Positions 8,362 to 18,346 of a DNA stretch of 64,000 bases are shown here, one piece after another. The stretch's first letter is position 1. Every line of letters starts with the position of its first letter. Where the stretch lies: assembly GCF_013415125.1 (NCBI RefSeq), contig NZ_JACCDE010000002.1, positions 186,001-250,000 of the forward strand. The letters are read 5' to 3'. A program made the position numbers and the translations under genes. Under the pieces are notes generated by a model, which was not told where the DNA came from, searched no databases, and saw only the letters and a list, made by a program, of their open reading frames with translations. This DNA is from Vreelandella glaciei (lineage in GTDB: Bacteria; Pseudomonadota; Gammaproteobacteria; Pseudomonadales; Halomonadaceae).

Positions 8362-11145
8362 ATGTCCATAGTGTTACCGCATGGCCAGCTCGATCAGTTT
8401 TTCCTGCTGTCGCAGGATCTGTTCTGCTGCCTTGATTTTGAGGGTAGGTTGCTTCAGGTCAACCCAGCCTTTGAGTCGCTATTGGGATACTCAGCAGATG
8501 CGTTATTAGGTCGTCGCTGCGGTGTCGTGGTGGACCCGCAGGATCATCCTGTGATTGAAGCGGCGCTGGTACGCATGCAGCGGGGGGAAATTGTTGCCGC
8601 CTTTGAAGTGCGAGCATTATCAATATTAGGCCAAACGCACTGGATTGAGATTACCCCCAGTGCCGGTGGCGATATTATTTATATTATTGCCCGCGAGGTG
8701 ACGCAGCAGAAGTTTGCTCAGGCGCAGTTATTGAGCAATCAGCGGCTGTTTCAAATTGCCGGTGAAACCGCGCTTATTGGTGGTTGGTACGTGGATATGG
8801 ACGCTGGGCAGCCAAATTGGTCAGATGAGGTTTGCCGTATCCATGGTCTGCTTCCCGGTTTCCAGCCCACCGTTACTCAAGCGATTGAATTTTACACACC
8901 TTCTTCTCAATCACGTATCCACGAAGTGTTCGCCGCCTGCTGCGAAAAAGGGACGAGTTTTGACGAAGAGCTTGAGGTGATCACTTACCAAGGTAAGCAT
9001 ATCTGGGTGCGTGTTATTGGTAAGGCCGTGCGCGATGAGCGTGGGGAAATCAGTCAGGTGGAGGGCTCGACGCAGGATATTACCGAGCAAAAACAGCTGC
9101 GTGAAAACATCACCCAACTTGCACAACGGCTTACCATTATCCTTGATAGTATCACCGATGGCTTTTTTACCTTAGATACTCGCTGGCACTTCACCTACGT
9201 TAATAGCGAGGCGGAGCGAATATTGAAGCGCCGTGAAGGTGAGTTATTGGGCCAGCATATTTGGCAGAGCTTTCCCGATGCAAAAGGCAGCCGCTTTGAC
9301 GAGGAGTATCAACGCGCTGCGAGTCAACAGCAGGCAGGTCATTTTGAGGCCTTTAACCCGCGGCTAGGCATATGGGTTGAGGTACATGTCTATCCTTCCG
9401 TTGAAGGGCTTACGGTCTATTTCCGTGATATTAGCGATCGCAAAGCGAGTGAGCATCAGCTGAAGCTGCTAGAGCGTAGTGTGGAATCAAGCACCAATGG
9501 GGTGATTATTGTCGATGCCCAAAGCAGCGATCTCCCCATGGTCTACGTCAATGCCGCCTTTGAGCGCATCACCGGCTATGCGCGCAGTGAAGCGCGGGGG
9601 CGTAATTGCCGGTTCTTACAGGGCGAAGATACCGACCCCGCTACCGTCAAACTGCTGCGGGAAGGTGTTACTGAGCAGCGCGAAGTGCACGTAGTGATCC
9701 GTAACTATCGGCGTGATGGTTCGATTTTTTGGAATGACTTGTATATTTCGCCAGTGCGCGACGAAACAGGTGACGTGACTCACTATCTGGGTGTTCAAAA
9801 CGATGTATCTGAGCAGCGCGAGTATCAGGCCCAGCTCACTTATAACGCCAATCACGATGCCCTGACCGGGCTGCCTAATCGGGTAATGCTTGGCCAACGC
9901 TTGGAGCAGGGGTGCGTCCTGGCGCGTCGTTACCAGCGTTTTATCGCCGTTCTGTTTATCGACTTGGATGATTTCAAACCGATTAACGATACCCTGGGTC
10001 ATGAGGTAGGCGACTTTATCTTGATTGAAGTCGCCAAGCGTCTTGAAGACGAGCTGCGCCCCTGGGACACCGTGTCGCGATTTGGGAGTGACGAGTTCGT
10101 TGTGCTGCTGCCCGATTTAGCCTATGAAAACGATGTGATACAGGTGGTTGAACGCGTACTGCAGAGGCTTTCGCCGCCCTATTGGTATCGCGGTAGCGAA
10201 CTGCGCATTACCGCCAGCATCGGCATTGCTATCAACGATGGCAATATGAAAAACCCTCGCCAGCTTATTCAACAAGCCGATTTGGCCATGTACAAGGCCA
10301 AACGCCGAGGGCGCAATACCTACCATTGGTATACCGAAGATTTAAACCGCAAAGTGAGTGAACGGGTAAGTTTGCGCAGCGCGCTTCAGCAGGCCATTGA
10401 GCAACAGCAGTTTACGCTGTATTACCAACCGCAAATCCATGCCCCGAGTGGGCGCGTAGTGGGCGTGGAAGCATTAATCCGCTGGCAACACCCGGAGCGC
10501 GGTAATATTCCACCGTCTGATTTCATCAGCTTGGCAGAAGATACCGGGCAGATCATACCGATCAGTGATTGGGTGCTAGCGACCGCTTGCCGGGATGCCC
10601 AGCAGCTTAATGCCATGGGTGTTGGCCCGATCACCATGGCGGTCAATATCTCTCCGATGCAGTTTCAACGCCCCGGTTTTCTGGCCTCTATTGAACAGGT
10701 GTTGGCCCAGAGTAGCTTAGCGCCAGTGCTGCTAGAGCTTGAGATTACCGAGGGAGTTTTAATGGACAGCGCCGAACAAGCAATCCAGGCATTAGAGGAT
10801 TTGTCTGCGTTGGGCGTTCATATTGCCTTAGACGATTTTGGCACCGGCTTCTCTAGCTTGAGCTACCTTAAGCGCCTGCCGATTAATAAAATCAAAATTG
10901 ACCGTTCGTTTGTGCGCGATGTGATTACCGATCACAACGATGCGGCCATTATCGATGGTATTGTCGCCATGGCGGGAAAAATGGGGCTAGGGGTGCTAGT
11001 GGAGGGGGTAGAGACGCTGGAGCAGTTTACCTACCTTGAAAAGTGCCACTGCCACTACTTTCAAGGCTACTACTTCGCTCGTCCTATGCCCTTAGACGCA
11101 CTCCGCGCATTTTTGGCATCTCCCCCTGTGTTTGCTGCTCGCTGA
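8362..11145 (+). CDS. PAS-PAS-PAS-LOV-GGDEF-EAL cyclic-di-GMP signalling protein
   Basis: This 927-residue protein has no clear transmembrane helix and looks like a cytoplasmic sensor. Three PAS/PAC units occupy roughly residues 10-365. A fourth (about 370-485) has the LOV signature GRNCRFLQG near residue 412, with the cysteine that forms a flavin adduct in blue light, followed by the LOV-typical NYRRDGSIFWNDLYISPV. The GGDEF domain (about 490-655) reads RFGSDEF, with the second glycine replaced by serine, so cyclase activity is doubtful. The EAL domain (about 660-915) keeps EALIRW, DDFGTGFSSLSYL, KIDRSFV and VEGVET, so phosphodiesterase activity is likely. It is probably a light-responsive c-di-GMP hydrolase. 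Confidence 0.9.
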   Translation: MSIVLPHGQLDQFFLLSQDLFCCLDFEGRLLQVNPAFESLLGYSADALLGRRCGVVVDPQDHPVIEAALVRMQRGEIVAAFEVRALSILGQTHWIEITPSAGGDIIYIIAREVTQQKFAQAQLLSNQRLFQIAGETALIGGWYVDMDAGQPNWSDEVCRIHGLLPGFQPTVTQAIEFYTPSSQSRIHEVFAACCEKGTSFDEELEVITYQGKHIWVRVIGKAVRDERGEISQVEGSTQDITEQKQLRENITQLAQRLTIILDSITDGFFTLDTRWHFTYVNSEAERILKRREGELLGQHIWQSFPDAKGSRFDEEYQRAASQQQAGHFEAFNPRLGIWVEVHVYPSVEGLTVYFRDISDRKASEHQLKLLERSVESSTNGVIIVDAQSSDLPMVYVNAAFERITGYARSEARGRNCRFLQGEDTDPATVKLLREGVTEQREVHVVIRNYRRDGSIFWNDLYISPVRDETGDVTHYLGVQNDVSEQREYQAQLTYNANHDALTGLPNRVMLGQRLEQGCVLARRYQRFIAVLFIDLDDFKPINDTLGHEVGDFILIEVAKRLEDELRPWDTVSRFGSDEFVVLLPDLAYENDVIQVVERVLQRLSPPYWYRGSELRITASIGIAINDGNMKNPRQLIQQADLAMYKAKRRGRNTYHWYTEDLNRKVSERVSLRSALQQAIEQQQFTLYYQPQIHAPSGRVVGVEALIRWQHPERGNIPPSDFISLAEDTGQIIPISDWVLATACRDAQQLNAMGVGPITMAVNISPMQFQRPGFLASIEQVLAQSSLAPVLLELEITEGVLMDSAEQAIQALEDLSALGVHIALDDFGTGFSSLSYLKRLPINKIKIDRSFVRDVITDHNDAAIIDGIVAMAGKMGLGVLVEGVETLEQFTYLEKCHCHYFQGYYFARPMPLDALRAFLASPPVFAAR

Positions 11146-11226
11146 CCGGCGACTCTGGTACACTTTCCCCAACGACTCCCACTTTCCATAACGACTTTTA
11201 CGCTTTGTCAGCAGGATATACCTTCG

Positions 11227-12630
11227 ATGAGCCAAGCTACGAATCAGTCTTGGGGCGGTCGCTTTAGCGAGCCCACCGATGCCTTTGTCGCACGTTTCAC
11301 CGCGTCTGTTAATTTCGACCAGCGCCTGGCCCCCCAGGACATCCAGGGCTCTATCGCCCACGCCAATATGCTGGCTAGGGTCGGCGTGCTTACCGATGAC
11401 GAGCGCGATGCGATTATTAACGGCCTGAACGAGATTCAGGGCGAAATCGAGCGCGGCGAGTTTAACTGGTCGGTGCCGTTAGAAGACGTGCACATGAATA
11501 TCGAGGCGCGGCTGACCGAAAAGATCGGCATTACCGGCAAAAAACTCCACACCGGGCGCTCGCGTAACGACCAGGTCGCCACCGATATTCGCCTGTTTAT
11601 GCGCGATGAGATCGATGTTATCGAAGTGGAACTCAAGCGCCTGCGCGAAGGCATGATCGAACTGGCTGATCGTGAAGCCGAGACGATTATGCCCGGTTTT
11701 ACCCACTTGCAAACCGCCCAGCCGGTCACCTTTGGCCACCATATATTGGCTTGGCAAGAGATGCTGGCCCGGGATCACGAGCGCCTGCTGGATTGTCGCA
11801 AACGCGTTAACGTGATGCCGCTAGGCGCGGCTGCCCTGGCCGGTACCACTTACCCCATTGACCGCCATGTGACCGCAGAGCTACTGGGCTTTGACCGCCC
11901 GTCAGAGAATTCTCTGGATGCCGTGTCAGACCGCGACTTCGCGATTGAATTTACCAGCTTTGCCAGCATTCTACTGATGCATCTGTCGCGCATGAGTGAG
12001 GAACTGGTGCTGTGGACCAGCGCCCAGTTCAACTTTATCGATTTGCCTGACCGTTTCTGCACCGGCTCTTCGATCATGCCGCAGAAGAAGAACCCTGACG
12101 TGCCCGAGCTGGTGCGTGGCAAAACCGGCCGGGTATATGGTCACCTGATGTCGCTACTCACGCTGATGAAGTCCCAGCCGTTGGCTTACAACAAAGACAA
12201 CCAGGAAGATAAAGAGCCGCTGTTCGATGCGGTGGATACCGTACGCGACTGCTTAAAAGCCTTCGCCGATATGGTGCCCGCGATTGAACCCAAAAAAGCC
12301 AGCATGTATGAAGCGGCGCGGCGCGGCTTCTCCACCGCGACGGATTTGGCTGACTACCTGGTACGCAAAGGTGTGGCCTTCCGCGACGCTCATGAAATTG
12401 TTGGTCAGTCAGTAGCCTATGGCCTAAAAACCGAAAAAGATCTGTCTGAAATGAGCCTTGATGAGCTCCAGCAGTTCTCCGCTACCATCGAGCAGGATGT
12501 GTTCGAGGTACTTACCCTGGAAGGTTCGGTAGCTGCCCGCAACCACATTGGCGGCACGGCGCCAAACCAAGTGCGGGCTGCCGCCCAACGAGCGCGTGAG
12601 GCACTCAGCGCACTCAAGGCGGGCGCATGA
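11227..12630 (+). CDS. argH: Argininosuccinate lyase
   Basis: This 467-residue cytoplasmic enzyme cleaves argininosuccinate to arginine and fumarate in the last step of arginine synthesis. The superfamily signature [12 protein letters not shown] is present around residue 280 with the catalytic serine loop, along with [13 protein letters not shown] and the [10 protein letters not shown] histidine region. Length matches the family. The TGA stop overlaps the ATG of the small lipoprotein lptM. It sits at the head of a run of amino-acid and cell-envelope genes (lptM, lysA, dapF). Confidence 0.97.
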   Translation: MSQATNQSWGGRFSEPTDAFVARFTASVNFDQRLAPQDIQGSIAHANMLARVGVLTDDERDAIINGLNEIQGEIERGEFNWSVPLEDVHMNIEARLTEKIGITGKKLHTGRSRNDQVATDIRLFMRDEIDVIEVELKRLREGMIELADREAETIMPGFTHLQTAQPVTFGHHILAWQEMLARDHERLLDCRKRVNVMPLGAAALAGTTYPIDRHVTAELLGFDRPSENSLDAVSDRDFAIEFTSFASILLMHLSRMSEELVLWTSAQFNFIDLPDRFCTGSSIMPQKKNPDVPELVRGKTGRVYGHLMSLLTLMKSQPLAYNKDNQEDKEPLFDAVDTVRDCLKAFADMVPAIEPKKASMYEAARRGFSTATDLADYLVRKGVAFRDAHEIVGQSVAYGLKTEKDLSEMSLDELQQFSATIEQDVFEVLTLEGSVAARNHIGGTAPNQVRAAAQRAREALSALKAGA

Positions 12631-12758
12631 AAACATTGGCAATTTTGACCCTTACCACACTGCTGTTAACCGGGTTGGCAGGCTGTGGGCAAAAAGGGCC
12701 GCTTTATTTGCCGGACGATGCACCTGCTGATGAGCAGTCTAGTCAGGCGTCTGAATAG
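12627..12758 (+). CDS. lptM: Small lipoprotein LptM (YifL family)
   Basis: The predicted 43-residue lipoprotein has a short signal peptide with lipobox LAGC and then [11 protein letters not shown], the hallmark of the YifL/LptM family. In E. coli LptM supports assembly of the LptDE lipopolysaccharide translocon in the outer membrane. Its ATG overlaps the argH stop codon by four bases. It lies 33 bp before lysA, and the lptM-dapF-DUF484-xerC neighbourhood is conserved in gammaproteobacteria. Confidence 0.9.
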   Translation: MKTLAILTLTTLLLTGLAGCGQKGPLYLPDDAPADEQSSQASE

Positions 12759-12791
12759 ATAGCTGCAGGCCCAGGAGAAGGGGAGAGCACC

Positions 12792-14063
12792 ATGGATCAT
12801 TTTAATTACCGCGATGGCGTGCTGTATGCCGAAGACGTGCCGCTATCACGCATTGCCGACGAACACGGCACGCCCTGCTACGTCTACTCAAAAGCCACTT
12901 TTGAGCGTCACTTTCGCGCCTATACCGAAGCACTGGGTGGCCATCCGCACCTGATTTGTTACGCGGTGAAGGCCAACTCCAACCTGGCGGTGCTGGGGCT
13001 GTTGGCCAAGCTGGGTGCCGGGTTCGATATTGTTTCTATCGGTGAGCTTGAGCGGGTGCTTAAAGCCGGTGGTGACCCGGCGAAGGTGGTGTTTTCAGGC
13101 GTTGCCAAGCAGCCCCATGAAATGACCCGTGCGCTGGAAGTGGGCATTAAGTGCTTTAACGTTGAGTCACGCCCGGAGCTTGAGCGCTTGAATCGCGTTG
13201 CGGGGGAGCTGGGTAAAATCGCCCCTGTCTCGTTGCGGGTCAATCCAGATGTCGACGCGGGAACCCACCCGTATATCTCCACCGGTTTGAAGGACAATAA
13301 GTTCGGTATTCCAGTGGATGAAGCGCTGGATGTTTACGAACTAGCAGCGAGTCTGCCTAATCTGAAGGTGAAAGGGCTCGACTGCCACATTGGTTCACAG
13401 CTCACCGAAACGGCACCCTTTTTGGATGCCCTTGATCGCTTGCTGATGCTTATGGAGCGCCTGCGTGAACGCGGCATCGAAATCGAACATCTCGATTTAG
13501 GCGGCGGTCTGGGCGTGCCTTACCGCGATGAAAAGCCGCCCCAACCGTTTGATTACGCCAGCCAGCTGTTGGCGCGGCTTTCACGTTGGGAAGGTGGTGA
13601 AGCGCTGACGCTGCTGTTTGAACCTGGCCGCTCCATCGCCGCTAATGCTGGCGTTATGCTCACTCGGGTAGAGTTTCTCAAGCCTGGTGAGACCAAGAAC
13701 TTCGCCATTGTCGATGCGGCCATGAATGACCTGATTCGTCCGGCGCTGTACCAAGCCTGGCAGGCGATTGTCCCGGTGGATACTCGCCAAACGCGCGAAA
13801 GCGCCCTTTACGACGTAGTGGGCCCCGTGTGCGAAACCGGTGACTTCCTGGGTAAAGAGCGCGAGCTGGCCATTGCCGAAGGCGATTTACTGGCGGTTCG
13901 CTCCGCAGGCGCCTACGGCTTTGTCATGGCGTCGAACTACAACAGCCGCCCGCGCGCCGCCGAGTTGATGGTCGATGGCGACAGTTGCCACGTGGTGCGT
14001 GCACGGGAAACCGTTGCCAGTCTGTGGGCAGGTGAAGCGCTGCTGCCCGAAGGGGAGCGCTGA
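12792..14063 (+). CDS. lysA: Diaminopimelate decarboxylase
   Basis: This 423-residue PLP enzyme makes lysine from meso-diaminopimelate. The PLP-binding lysine is in YAVKANSN (about residue 60); [18 protein letters not shown] and [11 protein letters not shown] form the phosphate-binding and barrel motifs, and GPVCETGDF supplies the active-site cysteine from the C-terminal domain. A GGAGAAGGGGAG stretch precedes the ATG. The stop overlaps the dapF start by one base (TGATG), so lysine and cell-wall precursor steps are translated together. Confidence 0.96.
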   Translation: MDHFNYRDGVLYAEDVPLSRIADEHGTPCYVYSKATFERHFRAYTEALGGHPHLICYAVKANSNLAVLGLLAKLGAGFDIVSIGELERVLKAGGDPAKVVFSGVAKQPHEMTRALEVGIKCFNVESRPELERLNRVAGELGKIAPVSLRVNPDVDAGTHPYISTGLKDNKFGIPVDEALDVYELAASLPNLKVKGLDCHIGSQLTETAPFLDALDRLLMLMERLRERGIEIEHLDLGGGLGVPYRDEKPPQPFDYASQLLARLSRWEGGEALTLLFEPGRSIAANAGVMLTRVEFLKPGETKNFAIVDAAMNDLIRPALYQAWQAIVPVDTRQTRESALYDVVGPVCETGDFLGKERELAIAEGDLLAVRSAGAYGFVMASNYNSRPRAAELMVDGDSCHVVRARETVASLWAGEALLPEGER

Positions 14064-14896
14064 TGCTTTTACACTTCACCAAAATGCACGGCCTGGGTAA
14101 TGACTTTGTCATGGTGGATCTCGTCACTCAGCGTGCCCGGCTGGACGAAGCCCAGATCCGCGCGCTGGCAGACCGGCGTTTCGGCATTGGCTTTGACCAG
14201 TTGTTGGTTGTCGAGCCGCCCCGCGACCCCGAGATGGATTTTCGCTACCGCATTTATAATGCTGACGGCAGTGAAGTGGAGAACTGTGGCAACGGGGCGC
14301 GCTGCTTTGCCCGCTTCGTTCGCGATCAGCGGCTGACTCACAAGCATGAAATCCACGTAGAAACCGCCGGTGGCCCGTTGGTGCTGACCGTACAGCTTGA
14401 TGGCATGGTGCGAGTGGATATGGGCCGCCCGCGGTTTAGCCCGCTGGCGCTGCCGTTCGATGCCCCAGGGGATCAGCCCTTACATCAGCTACAAGTGGGT
14501 GATGAAACGCTGCAGATCGGTGTGGTCTCCATGGGCAACCCCCACGCGGTGATGCAGGTTGAGAACGTTGATAGCGCCCCGGTGGAACGCCTCGGGCCGT
14601 TGGTAGAGGCGCATCCCCGTTTTCCCAAGCGTGTTAACGTGGGCTTTATGCAGGTACTCTCACCCAGCGAAATACGCCTGCGCGTATACGAGCGCGGCAG
14701 CGGCGAAACGCTCGCTTGCGGCACGGGCGCTTGTGCGGCAGTGGCCAGCGGTATTCGCCAGGGGCTGTTAAAAAGCCCCGTAAAAGTCCATTTACCCGGT
14801 GGAGAGCTCAGCATTGAGTGGCCTGACCCTGAAGGGGCGCTGACGATGGTGGGACCGGCTACACGCGTCTTCGATGGTCGCGTAGCACTCAATTAA
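14063..14896 (+). CDS. dapF: Diaminopimelate epimerase
   Basis: This 277-residue cofactor-independent epimerase converts LL- to meso-diaminopimelate for lysine and peptidoglycan synthesis. Both catalytic cysteines are visible: the first in [10 protein letters not shown] (about residue 75) and the second in [10 protein letters not shown] (about residue 220). The [12 protein letters not shown] start is typical. Length matches the family. It overlaps lysA by one base and is followed after 16 bp by the DUF484 gene. Confidence 0.97.
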   Translation: MLLHFTKMHGLGNDFVMVDLVTQRARLDEAQIRALADRRFGIGFDQLLVVEPPRDPEMDFRYRIYNADGSEVENCGNGARCFARFVRDQRLTHKHEIHVETAGGPLVLTVQLDGMVRVDMGRPRFSPLALPFDAPGDQPLHQLQVGDETLQIGVVSMGNPHAVMQVENVDSAPVERLGPLVEAHPRFPKRVNVGFMQVLSPSEIRLRVYERGSGETLACGTGACAAVASGIRQGLLKSPVKVHLPGGELSIEWPDPEGALTMVGPATRVFDGRVALN

Positions 14897-14912
14897 TTCG
14901 AGGAGAACGGCG

Positions 14913-15623
14913 ATGTCTCAAGCCCCCGAACCCCGCAAAACGCTCGATCCTGATCAAGTGGCGTTCTGGCTGGCGCGTCATCCCGATTTTTTCGTCGGTC
15001 GCGAAGGACTTCTGCAACAGCTGCAGGTTCCCCACCCGAACATCGACGGGGCGGTATCGCTGTTGGAGCGCTTGGTCTTTGATCTGCGTAAGCGTGCGGA
15101 AACCGCGGAAGGCCGCCTGGAACACTTGCTGGAAACCGCCCGCCATAACGAGTCCCAGTACCGTCGGCTGCGGGAAACGCTAATCGCGCTGGTGGAAGCG
15201 CCGGATCGCGATGCGTTGGCGCAGGCGTTGGCCACTCAGCTTAGCGAGCGCTTTGAAACCCCGGCCATGGCGCTATGGTGTCCGGCCTCTTTAAGCGATA
15301 GTGAGCCAACGCCACCCCAGCCGCCGCGTCACGTACTGGATCAGCACGCGAGTGCGCGCCTAGCGGCGCTGTTGGATGGCCGCACCAGCCGCTGCGTGAA
15401 GCTCAGCGTCAGTGACTGGAAGTGCCTGCTGCCCCACGTGAAAGCACCCCGTAAAGCGGGTTCCTGCGCTATTTCACGCCTTTCAGCCGGTGATCCGTTG
15501 GGCTATCTGCTGCTGGCCAGCCCCAGCCCTGACGCCTATCGCGCCAGCATGGACACGCTGTTCACCGAGTACTTGGGTGATATCGTCGCGCGTCTTTTGG
15601 TGCGTCTCGGCGATCATGGTTGA
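14913..15623 (+). CDS. DUF484 family protein (YigA-like)
   Basis: The 236-residue cytoplasmic protein belongs to DUF484, always found between dapF and xerC in gammaproteobacteria. It has the conserved N-terminal FWLARHPDFF motif (residues 18-27), a coiled-coil segment around residues 45-85 and a GAF-like C-terminal region. No catalytic residues are recognisable and its role is unknown. It starts at an ATG behind AGGAGAA and overlaps xerC by 8 bp, so production is probably tied to the recombinase. Confidence 0.88.
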   Translation: MSQAPEPRKTLDPDQVAFWLARHPDFFVGREGLLQQLQVPHPNIDGAVSLLERLVFDLRKRAETAEGRLEHLLETARHNESQYRRLRETLIALVEAPDRDALAQALATQLSERFETPAMALWCPASLSDSEPTPPQPPRHVLDQHASARLAALLDGRTSRCVKLSVSDWKCLLPHVKAPRKAGSCAISRLSAGDPLGYLLLASPSPDAYRASMDTLFTEYLGDIVARLLVRLGDHG

Positions 15624-16560
15624 AACGCCGCTGGTGGAAACCATGATCGCCAAGCGCGTGGAGGCCTTTCTGGCCGCGCTGGCGTCCCATGCTAGCCCTG
15701 CCACCGTAGAGGCTTATCGGCATGATTTAGCCGCGCTATGCGTATTTACTGATCGCCGTGAGGTGACGGATCCTGCGGCGTTAGATACCGCACTGCTGCG
15801 GGCGTTTTTGGGCGCAGAACGCAGCCGGGGCTTGGCGCCTCGAAGCCTTGCCCGGCGAAGGGCGGCGCTTTCCAGGTTCGCGGATTACCTGGTCAAGCAG
15901 GGTGTGTTGAACGATAACCCGGTCGGGCTATTGCGCACGCCCAAACAGCCTAGCCACTTGCCACGCCCCGTGGATGTCGACGCCCTGGCGCGTTTTCTCG
16001 ATACCCCCCACGATGGTTCGCCGCTGGGTGCCCGGGATCAGGCCATTCTTGAGCTTTTTTACTCCAGCGGCCTACGTTTAGCGGAGCTTGCCGGGCTTGA
16101 TCTGGGTGATTTGCAAAATAGCCGGGTAAGGGTCATTGGCAAAGGGGGGAAGCCGCGCCAGGTGCCCGTCGGGCGTCGCGCTCAACAGGCACTGGCTGAG
16201 TGGTTGGGTTGCCGCTCAGCGCTAGCCCCCATTAATGAGCAGGCGCTATTTGTGGGCCAGCGCGGGCAACGATTAGGCCATCGCGCCATCCAAAAGCGCT
16301 TAGCGCAGCTGTCGCTTGCCCGTGGCCTACCCGAACATCTTCACCCCCACCGTTTACGCCACTCCTTTGCCAGCCATCTACTGGAGTCGAGCCAGGATCT
16401 GCGCGCCGTGCAAGAATTGCTGGGGCACGCCAATCTTTCGACCACGCAAATCTATACCCGACTTGATTGGCAGCATCTTGCAACCAGTTACGATGCCGCC
16501 CACCCCCGCGCCAAACGAGGCCCCAGCGACCGCAAAAATAGCCCCAGGAGCAAACCATGA
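15616..16560 (+). CDS. xerC: Tyrosine recombinase XerC
   Basis: This 314-residue recombinase resolves chromosome dimers at dif together with XerD. The core-binding SAM-like domain covers residues 1-95, and the catalytic domain has R (SGLRLAELAGL), K (GKGGKPRQVP), HxxR (HPHRLRHSFASHLL), the LLGHANLSTTQ histidine and the nucleophile in IYTRLD. The start was set at ATG 15616, overlapping the DUF484 stop, because the longer frame upstream is shadow sequence and 314 residues fits XerC. The stop overlaps the HAD phosphatase start by 4 bp. Confidence 0.95.
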   Translation: MVETPLVETMIAKRVEAFLAALASHASPATVEAYRHDLAALCVFTDRREVTDPAALDTALLRAFLGAERSRGLAPRSLARRRAALSRFADYLVKQGVLNDNPVGLLRTPKQPSHLPRPVDVDALARFLDTPHDGSPLGARDQAILELFYSSGLRLAELAGLDLGDLQNSRVRVIGKGGKPRQVPVGRRAQQALAEWLGCRSALAPINEQALFVGQRGQRLGHRAIQKRLAQLSLARGLPEHLHPHRLRHSFASHLLESSQDLRAVQELLGHANLSTTQIYTRLDWQHLATSYDAAHPRAKRGPSDRKNSPRSKP

Positions 16561-17330
16561 CGATGCTGAAGGCGATTACCTTCGATTTGGATGACACGCT
16601 TTGGGATAACCACGGGGTGATGGCGCGCACCGAAGAGGGGCACTATCGCTGGCTGCTGGAAGCCCTTGAGGCTTGGCGTGCGGCGCGTCAGGAGCCTGCC
16701 TTGGTGCTAACCCACGAAGGCGGCGGGCGAGATTACCTTCAGCGCCGTCAACAGTTAGCCAAACAGGTGTCTGAACGGCGCGGTGACTTTACCTGGCTAC
16801 GTTTGCGCGCCCTGGAGGCCCAGTTAGAAGACGCAGGTCTGCACCGCAGTGCTGCGTTGATGTGGGCATCAGCGGCGATGAATGAGTTTCACCGCTTACG
16901 CGTGCAGGTCACGCCACACCCAGAAGCGGCCGGGCTGCTGGCTGCCCTGGCGGAGCGCTATCAGTTGGCGGCGATTACCAATGGCAATATACATCTTAAA
17001 CGTCAGCCGCTGGCTGGCTATTTTCCGGTCGCCATTGCTGCGGGCGAGTTACTGGCGCCCAAGCCCGACCCGAAGCCTTTCCTCACCGCACTGTCGCGTT
17101 TAAAAGTCGCCCCTGAGTGCGCCATGCACGTGGGCGATTCGTGGCAGGAGGACGTGCTCCCTGCCCAGCAGCTGGGAATGCACGCGGTATGGATTTCTGA
17201 AGCGGAGGATCAACCGCTTCCCCCGCGGGTACACCGTATTGCCCATGTGAAAGAGCTGCCCCGCGTGCTTGAGATGTTAGAAAAGGCGGGCTTGGAAACG
17301 CATCATTCAGGCGGTGTATACAGCCACTGA
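16557..17330 (+). CDS. HAD-superfamily hydrolase (YigB-like)
   Basis: The 257-residue cytoplasmic phosphatase has HAD motif I as [11 protein letters not shown] (residues 8-18), motif II in AAITNGN, and motifs III/IV in APKPDPKPF and [10 protein letters not shown]. It occupies the YigB position downstream of xerC; E. coli YigB dephosphorylates FMN and sugar phosphates. The ATG overlaps the xerC stop. Its last 28 bp overlap the end of convergent engB. The actual substrate cannot be read from the sequence. Confidence 0.88.
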   Translation: MTMLKAITFDLDDTLWDNHGVMARTEEGHYRWLLEALEAWRAARQEPALVLTHEGGGRDYLQRRQQLAKQVSERRGDFTWLRLRALEAQLEDAGLHRSAALMWASAAMNEFHRLRVQVTPHPEAAGLLAALAERYQLAAITNGNIHLKRQPLAGYFPVAIAAGELLAPKPDPKPFLTALSRLKVAPECAMHVGDSWQEDVLPAQQLGMHAVWISEAEDQPLPPRVHRIAHVKELPRVLEMLEKAGLETHHSGGVYSH

Positions 17331-17941
17331 TTGAGTTTCTGGGATAGTGTATCGACGCCGTCGCGCTTAAGCGAAGAGAACAGCTGTACAGAGACCAAGT
17401 CTTCCCACTCCTTCAAGCGCGAGCGTACTTTCTGCAACGAAGCGCTGGCGGGCCCTTTTTTAAGCTTGTCCGCTTTAGTCAGCAGAATATGCACCGGCAT
17501 TTCGCGCTGGTCGGCATAATTGAGCATCATCTGATCGAACTCAGTGAGCGGGTGGCGCACGTCCATTAGCAGTACTAAGCCGCGTAGACTAAAGCGGTTG
17601 CGTAGGTATTCTGCTAAGTGCTTTTGCCATTCTAGCTTGACCGATTCTGGCACCTTGGCGTAGCCGTAGCCGGGCAGGTCAACCAAACGCAGCGACTCAT
17701 CGTTCATGACACTGAAGAAGTTAATTAACTGAGTGCGCCCCGGTGTACGCGACGTGCGCGCTAACGCATTTTGTTGCGTTAAGGCGTTGATAGCGCTTGA
17801 TTTTCCCGCGTTAGAGCGCCCGGCAAAGGCGACTTCTGCGCCGGTATCATCTGGGCACAAAGCCAAGGTAGGCGCGCTGATAATAAAACTTGCCGTCGGG
17901 TAGTTCAGCCGAGGGACTGGGCTATCGTGGGGGGTAGTCAT
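17303..17941 (-). CDS. engB: Ribosome biogenesis GTPase EngB (YsxC/YihA)
   Basis: This 212-residue GTPase is required for 50S subunit assembly. It carries G1 GRSNAGKSS, switch region SRTPGRTQ, G3 DLPGYGYA and G4 TKADK. The ATG at 17941 was preferred because an AGGA lies at normal spacing and homologues start close to there; an upstream in-frame ATG at 17983 would add 14 residues. The gene converges with the HAD gene and is divergent from cytochrome c4, as in Pseudomonas. Confidence 0.93.
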   Translation of the reverse strand: MTTPHDSPVPRLNYPTASFIISAPTLALCPDDTGAEVAFAGRSNAGKSSAINALTQQNALARTSRTPGRTQLINFFSVMNDESLRLVDLPGYGYAKVPESVKLEWQKHLAEYLRNRFSLRGLVLLMDVRHPLTEFDQMMLNYADQREMPVHILLTKADKLKKGPASASLQKVRSRLKEWEDLVSVQLFSSLKRDGVDTLSQKLNQWLYTPPE

Positions 17942-17984
17942 GGACTTAATCCTGAAAAACGAACATAAAAGCGGCCTACTCAAC

Positions 17985-18026
17985 GCACTATCATCAATGT
18001 TCTCATCAATGCGCTATCATCAACGT
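17985..18026. repeat. Two direct 16-bp repeats upstream of engB
   Basis: GCACTATCATCAATGT (17985-18000) and GCGCTATCATCAACGT (18011-18026) match at 14 of 16 positions with a 26-bp period, and a third partial copy (ACTATCAAC) follows. They lie just upstream of engB in its probable promoter region. The rest of the gap to cytochrome c4 (18027-18346) shows no recognisable gene or clear promoter. In several relatives a Spot 42-like RNA lies in this neighbourhood, but nothing here supports one. Confidence 0.5.
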
Positions 18027-18346
18027 ACTATCAACCCAGCATGGCTTCTTCAGCGCGTAAAGTAGAACGCTTGGTAGTGACGCATAATAGAGAAATGAGA
18101 GCAGGACTGCGACGAATTACCCCTAAAGCAGACCAGGACTTGCATTCCCGCCGCTGGGGTGATTCGTTATAATGCAAGCGGTTTATATCTGCGACCTGGG
18201 GCGCTAGTGTACCATCGCCCTCTAGCCGACAGCGACCAATGCGATACGTTGTTCGTTTTGGCGGAGCTAACCCTGGTAATTTGTGGAGCCTGGGAAGCGC
18301 CCAGGGTGCGTACCAGTCAAACATAAAACGGCATAGTGGAATAGCA

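Noticed and set aside
18178-18346. Possible Spot 42-like RNA beside engB
   Set aside because: Spot 42 genes occur near engB/polA in relatives, but no promoter-plus-terminator pair or recognisable core could be seen here.
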